Below, one piece after another: positions 6,272 through 7,507 of a stretch of 7,507 nt of DNA. Both the position numbers and the translations under genes were made by a program. Origin of the DNA: Anaerolineales bacterium UBA5069 (GTDB taxonomy: Bacteria > Chloroflexota > Anaerolineae > Caldilineales > Caldilineaceae); contig DIAV01000089.1 in NCBI GenBank assembly GCA_002415895.1, positions 1,434 to 8,940 of the forward strand, read 5' to 3'. The notes beneath the pieces were generated by a model. The model made no database searches. It was given only the letters and a program-made list of their open reading frames with translations, and was not told where the DNA came from. The first letter of the stretch is position 1; every line of letters begins with the position of its first letter.

Positions 6272-7507
6272 TCACCTCTTGCTTGTTGAAGGTGTCACCG
6301 TCACGTTGCCCAATACCACACGCTGCCCATCCACCGCGCGCACGTCTGCCGTCCCCAGTGGTGAGCCATCTTCCTGCCGATAGACGACAAGTGCCAGCGC
6401 ATAGGGACCGGGGGGTAGCCAGGGCGGCACGCCCACCGCGCCCGTCGGCTCCAGCGGCCCGTCCTCTTGTGCAACCTGCTTGCCGTCGCCATCATACAAG
6501 CGCAGGCTCATGTTAAGGCCGGCAGGTGCGGGGTCATCCCAGTGCAGGTTCACATAGAGGATGCGCCCGGCCTCAACCGCTGCGGGCCATGCTGCAGCCT
6601 GCAACTGCACGACGCCACCAAAATCAAGCGGTGCGAAACCTGTGTGCGCGGGCGCCGGCGAATGGCCCAGATCGCGCAATTCGAGCCGTCCATAGTCACG
6701 CCCAGGAATCGCGTCGTCGCGCGTCAAGGTCGTATGTTCGTCGAGCCAGCCACGCACCACGCCGTTGGGGTCACTCACCGTATCATAGAGCCGGTAGTGC
6801 CAAAGGCGCTGATAGCTCTCCTGCAAGTGCGCGAGGCCGGCTGTGGTTTGTTCAGGGGTGATGGCAAAAAAGTCGCTTGCGGGATTGCCCCAGCCCAGGG
6901 AAGCGCCGCCCCCCACGCTGCCACCGCGCACAAGGGAGACGCGATCTCCCTCTACAGGTAGCGGCGCGGCCGCGGTAATGTCAATCAGGCGCGTGGCGGC
7001 GGCCAGGGGCGGCGGCACAGCATCTGCGCCATCGCCTGCCTGCGGCCAGTAGACCTCAAGCAGCGGCGTAATCCAGCCCGCATTGGCGAGAATGACGTCA
7101 CCAGGCCGCCATGCTGTTGCCAGCGCGCGTACGGCGCTGCGATGGTCATCTGCGCGGTATGCAGCATCAAACCAGAAGGCGCGCAGGCTCAGCACATAGA
7201 CCAGCACAAGTGCAGTGGCGGCAGCCCAACCCAATATGCGCGCACGCCGGCCAATGCCAGCCAGCGCCGCACCAATCACCAGCGCGAAAGGTGCAGCAAC
7301 AGGATAGAGATAACGCACATGGTAGATGGGCGGGCCGACAAGGCTTACGCCAAAGAGCAGCGCAATGGGCACAAAGATATATGCGAGCAGTGCCAGCAGC
7401 CCGCGGCGTTGTCTTGTCACTGCAATGGCAGCCAGCGCGACAACAAGCGCAAGCAGCGCCCACACCCAGAGCGGGCCTACGGGCGTCTGGCCAATCATCA
7501 GCGCCGC
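6272..7507 (-). CDS. GT39/ArnT-like polytopic membrane protein, C-terminal part (5' end outside window)
   Basis: At least 411 residues are visible. The frame stays open past ATG 7498 to the window edge (A-A-L before the Met), so this is the C-terminal part of a longer protein. Counting from ATG 7498, four hydrophobic helices lie at about 8-28, 33-55, 64-82 and 87-108. The segment YHVRYLYPVAAPFAL (59-73) matches the late RYL/P motif of GT39-like (PMT_2) glycosyltransferases, which use polyprenyl-phosphate sugars on the outer face of the membrane. DDHRSAVRALATAWRPGDVI (117-136) is the usual start of their external domain. A long soluble region follows, ending in a beta-rich domain (about 285-402) with SLRLYDGDGKQVAQEDGPL (331-349). 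The catalytic N-terminal acidic residues are not in the window, so enzymatic function is inferred. The gene ends 2 bases before the GNAT start. Confidence 0.75.
   Translation of the reverse strand, partial: AALMIGQTPVGPLWVWALLALVVALAAIAVTRQRRGLLALLAYIFVPIALLFGVSLVGPPIYHVRYLYPVAAPFALVIGAALAGIGRRARILGWAAATALVLVYVLSLRAFWFDAAYRADDHRSAVRALATAWRPGDVILANAGWITPLLEVYWPQAGDGADAVPPPLAAATRLIDITAAAPLPVEGDRVSLVRGGSVGGGASLGWGNPASDFFAITPEQTTAGLAHLQESYQRLWHYRLYDTVSDPNGVVRGWLDEHTTLTRDDAIPGRDYGRLELRDLGHSPAPAHTGFAPLDFGGVVQLQAAAWPAAVEAGRILYVNLHWDDPAPAGLNMSLRLYDGDGKQVAQEDGPLEPTGAVGVPPWLPPGPYALALVVYRQEDGSPLGTADVRAVDGQRVVLGNVTVTPSTSKR
6275..6279 (-). promoter_or_regulatory. Shine-Dalgarno deciding the GNAT start
   Basis: On the minus strand AGAGG is followed by TGATA and ATG 6269. 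The site overlaps the end of the GT39-like gene, whose TGA (6272-6274) forms part of the spacer. This arrangement is typical of translational coupling. Confidence 0.6.

Noticed and set aside
1..7507. CRISPR arrays, tRNA or rRNA genes, insertion sequences, direct repeats
   Set aside because: No regularly spaced repeats, cloverleaf-like segments, transposase genes or terminal inverted repeats were seen. Almost every base is covered by the eight genes, and the largest gap is about 130 bases.

Overview
The window is a dense, GC-rich bacterial chromosomal segment. It holds eight protein-coding genes, no RNA genes, and no mobile elements or CRISPR arrays that I can see. Several features suggest a Chloroflexota-type bacterium (Anaerolineae/Caldilineae-like): a class 1 dihydroorotate dehydrogenase with a PyrK-type partner, a Thr-Pro-rich linker between signal peptide and LysM/M23 domains, a long GT39-like membrane protein with an extracellular beta-rich tail, and many single-copy GNAT genes. 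This assignment is inferred from protein style, not from a marker gene.

Left half, plus strand. The 3' part of a GNAT acetyltransferase gene (2-766) enters from outside the window and is followed by a plausible intrinsic terminator. A tight three-gene cluster comes next. It encodes a UPF0104/YbhN-type flippase-like membrane protein (862-1863), a Trp-rich 97-residue three-helix membrane protein starting at GTG with a strong Shine-Dalgarno (1865-2158), and a PyrK-like FAD/[2Fe-2S] electron-transfer subunit (2171-2974). A TATACT box lies so close to the flippase ATG that this transcript could be leaderless.

Right half, minus strand. Read right to left, the genes are the C-terminal part of a GT39/ArnT-like membrane protein (6272-7507, its 5' end outside the window), a translationally coupled GNAT (5775-6269), pyrD (4774-5757), an exported LysM-M23 endopeptidase (3670-4722) and a HemG-like flavodoxin-domain protein (3001-3540). 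The plus and minus clusters converge with only 26 bases between stop codons, at a 12-bp perfect palindrome.

How the genes fit together. PyrD and the PyrK-like protein probably form a class 1B-type dihydroorotate dehydrogenase for pyrimidine synthesis, but they sit on opposite strands and in different transcription units. The PyrK-like protein keeps the four iron-sulfur cysteines, while the usual glycine-rich NAD-binding loop and the late CGP motif are not recognisable. Its electron acceptor may therefore not be NAD+. This, together with its co-transcribed small membrane protein, is the most interesting point in the window. The other genes concern the cell envelope (flippase, GT39-like protein, M23 peptidase) or are general modifiers (two GNATs, one flavodoxin).
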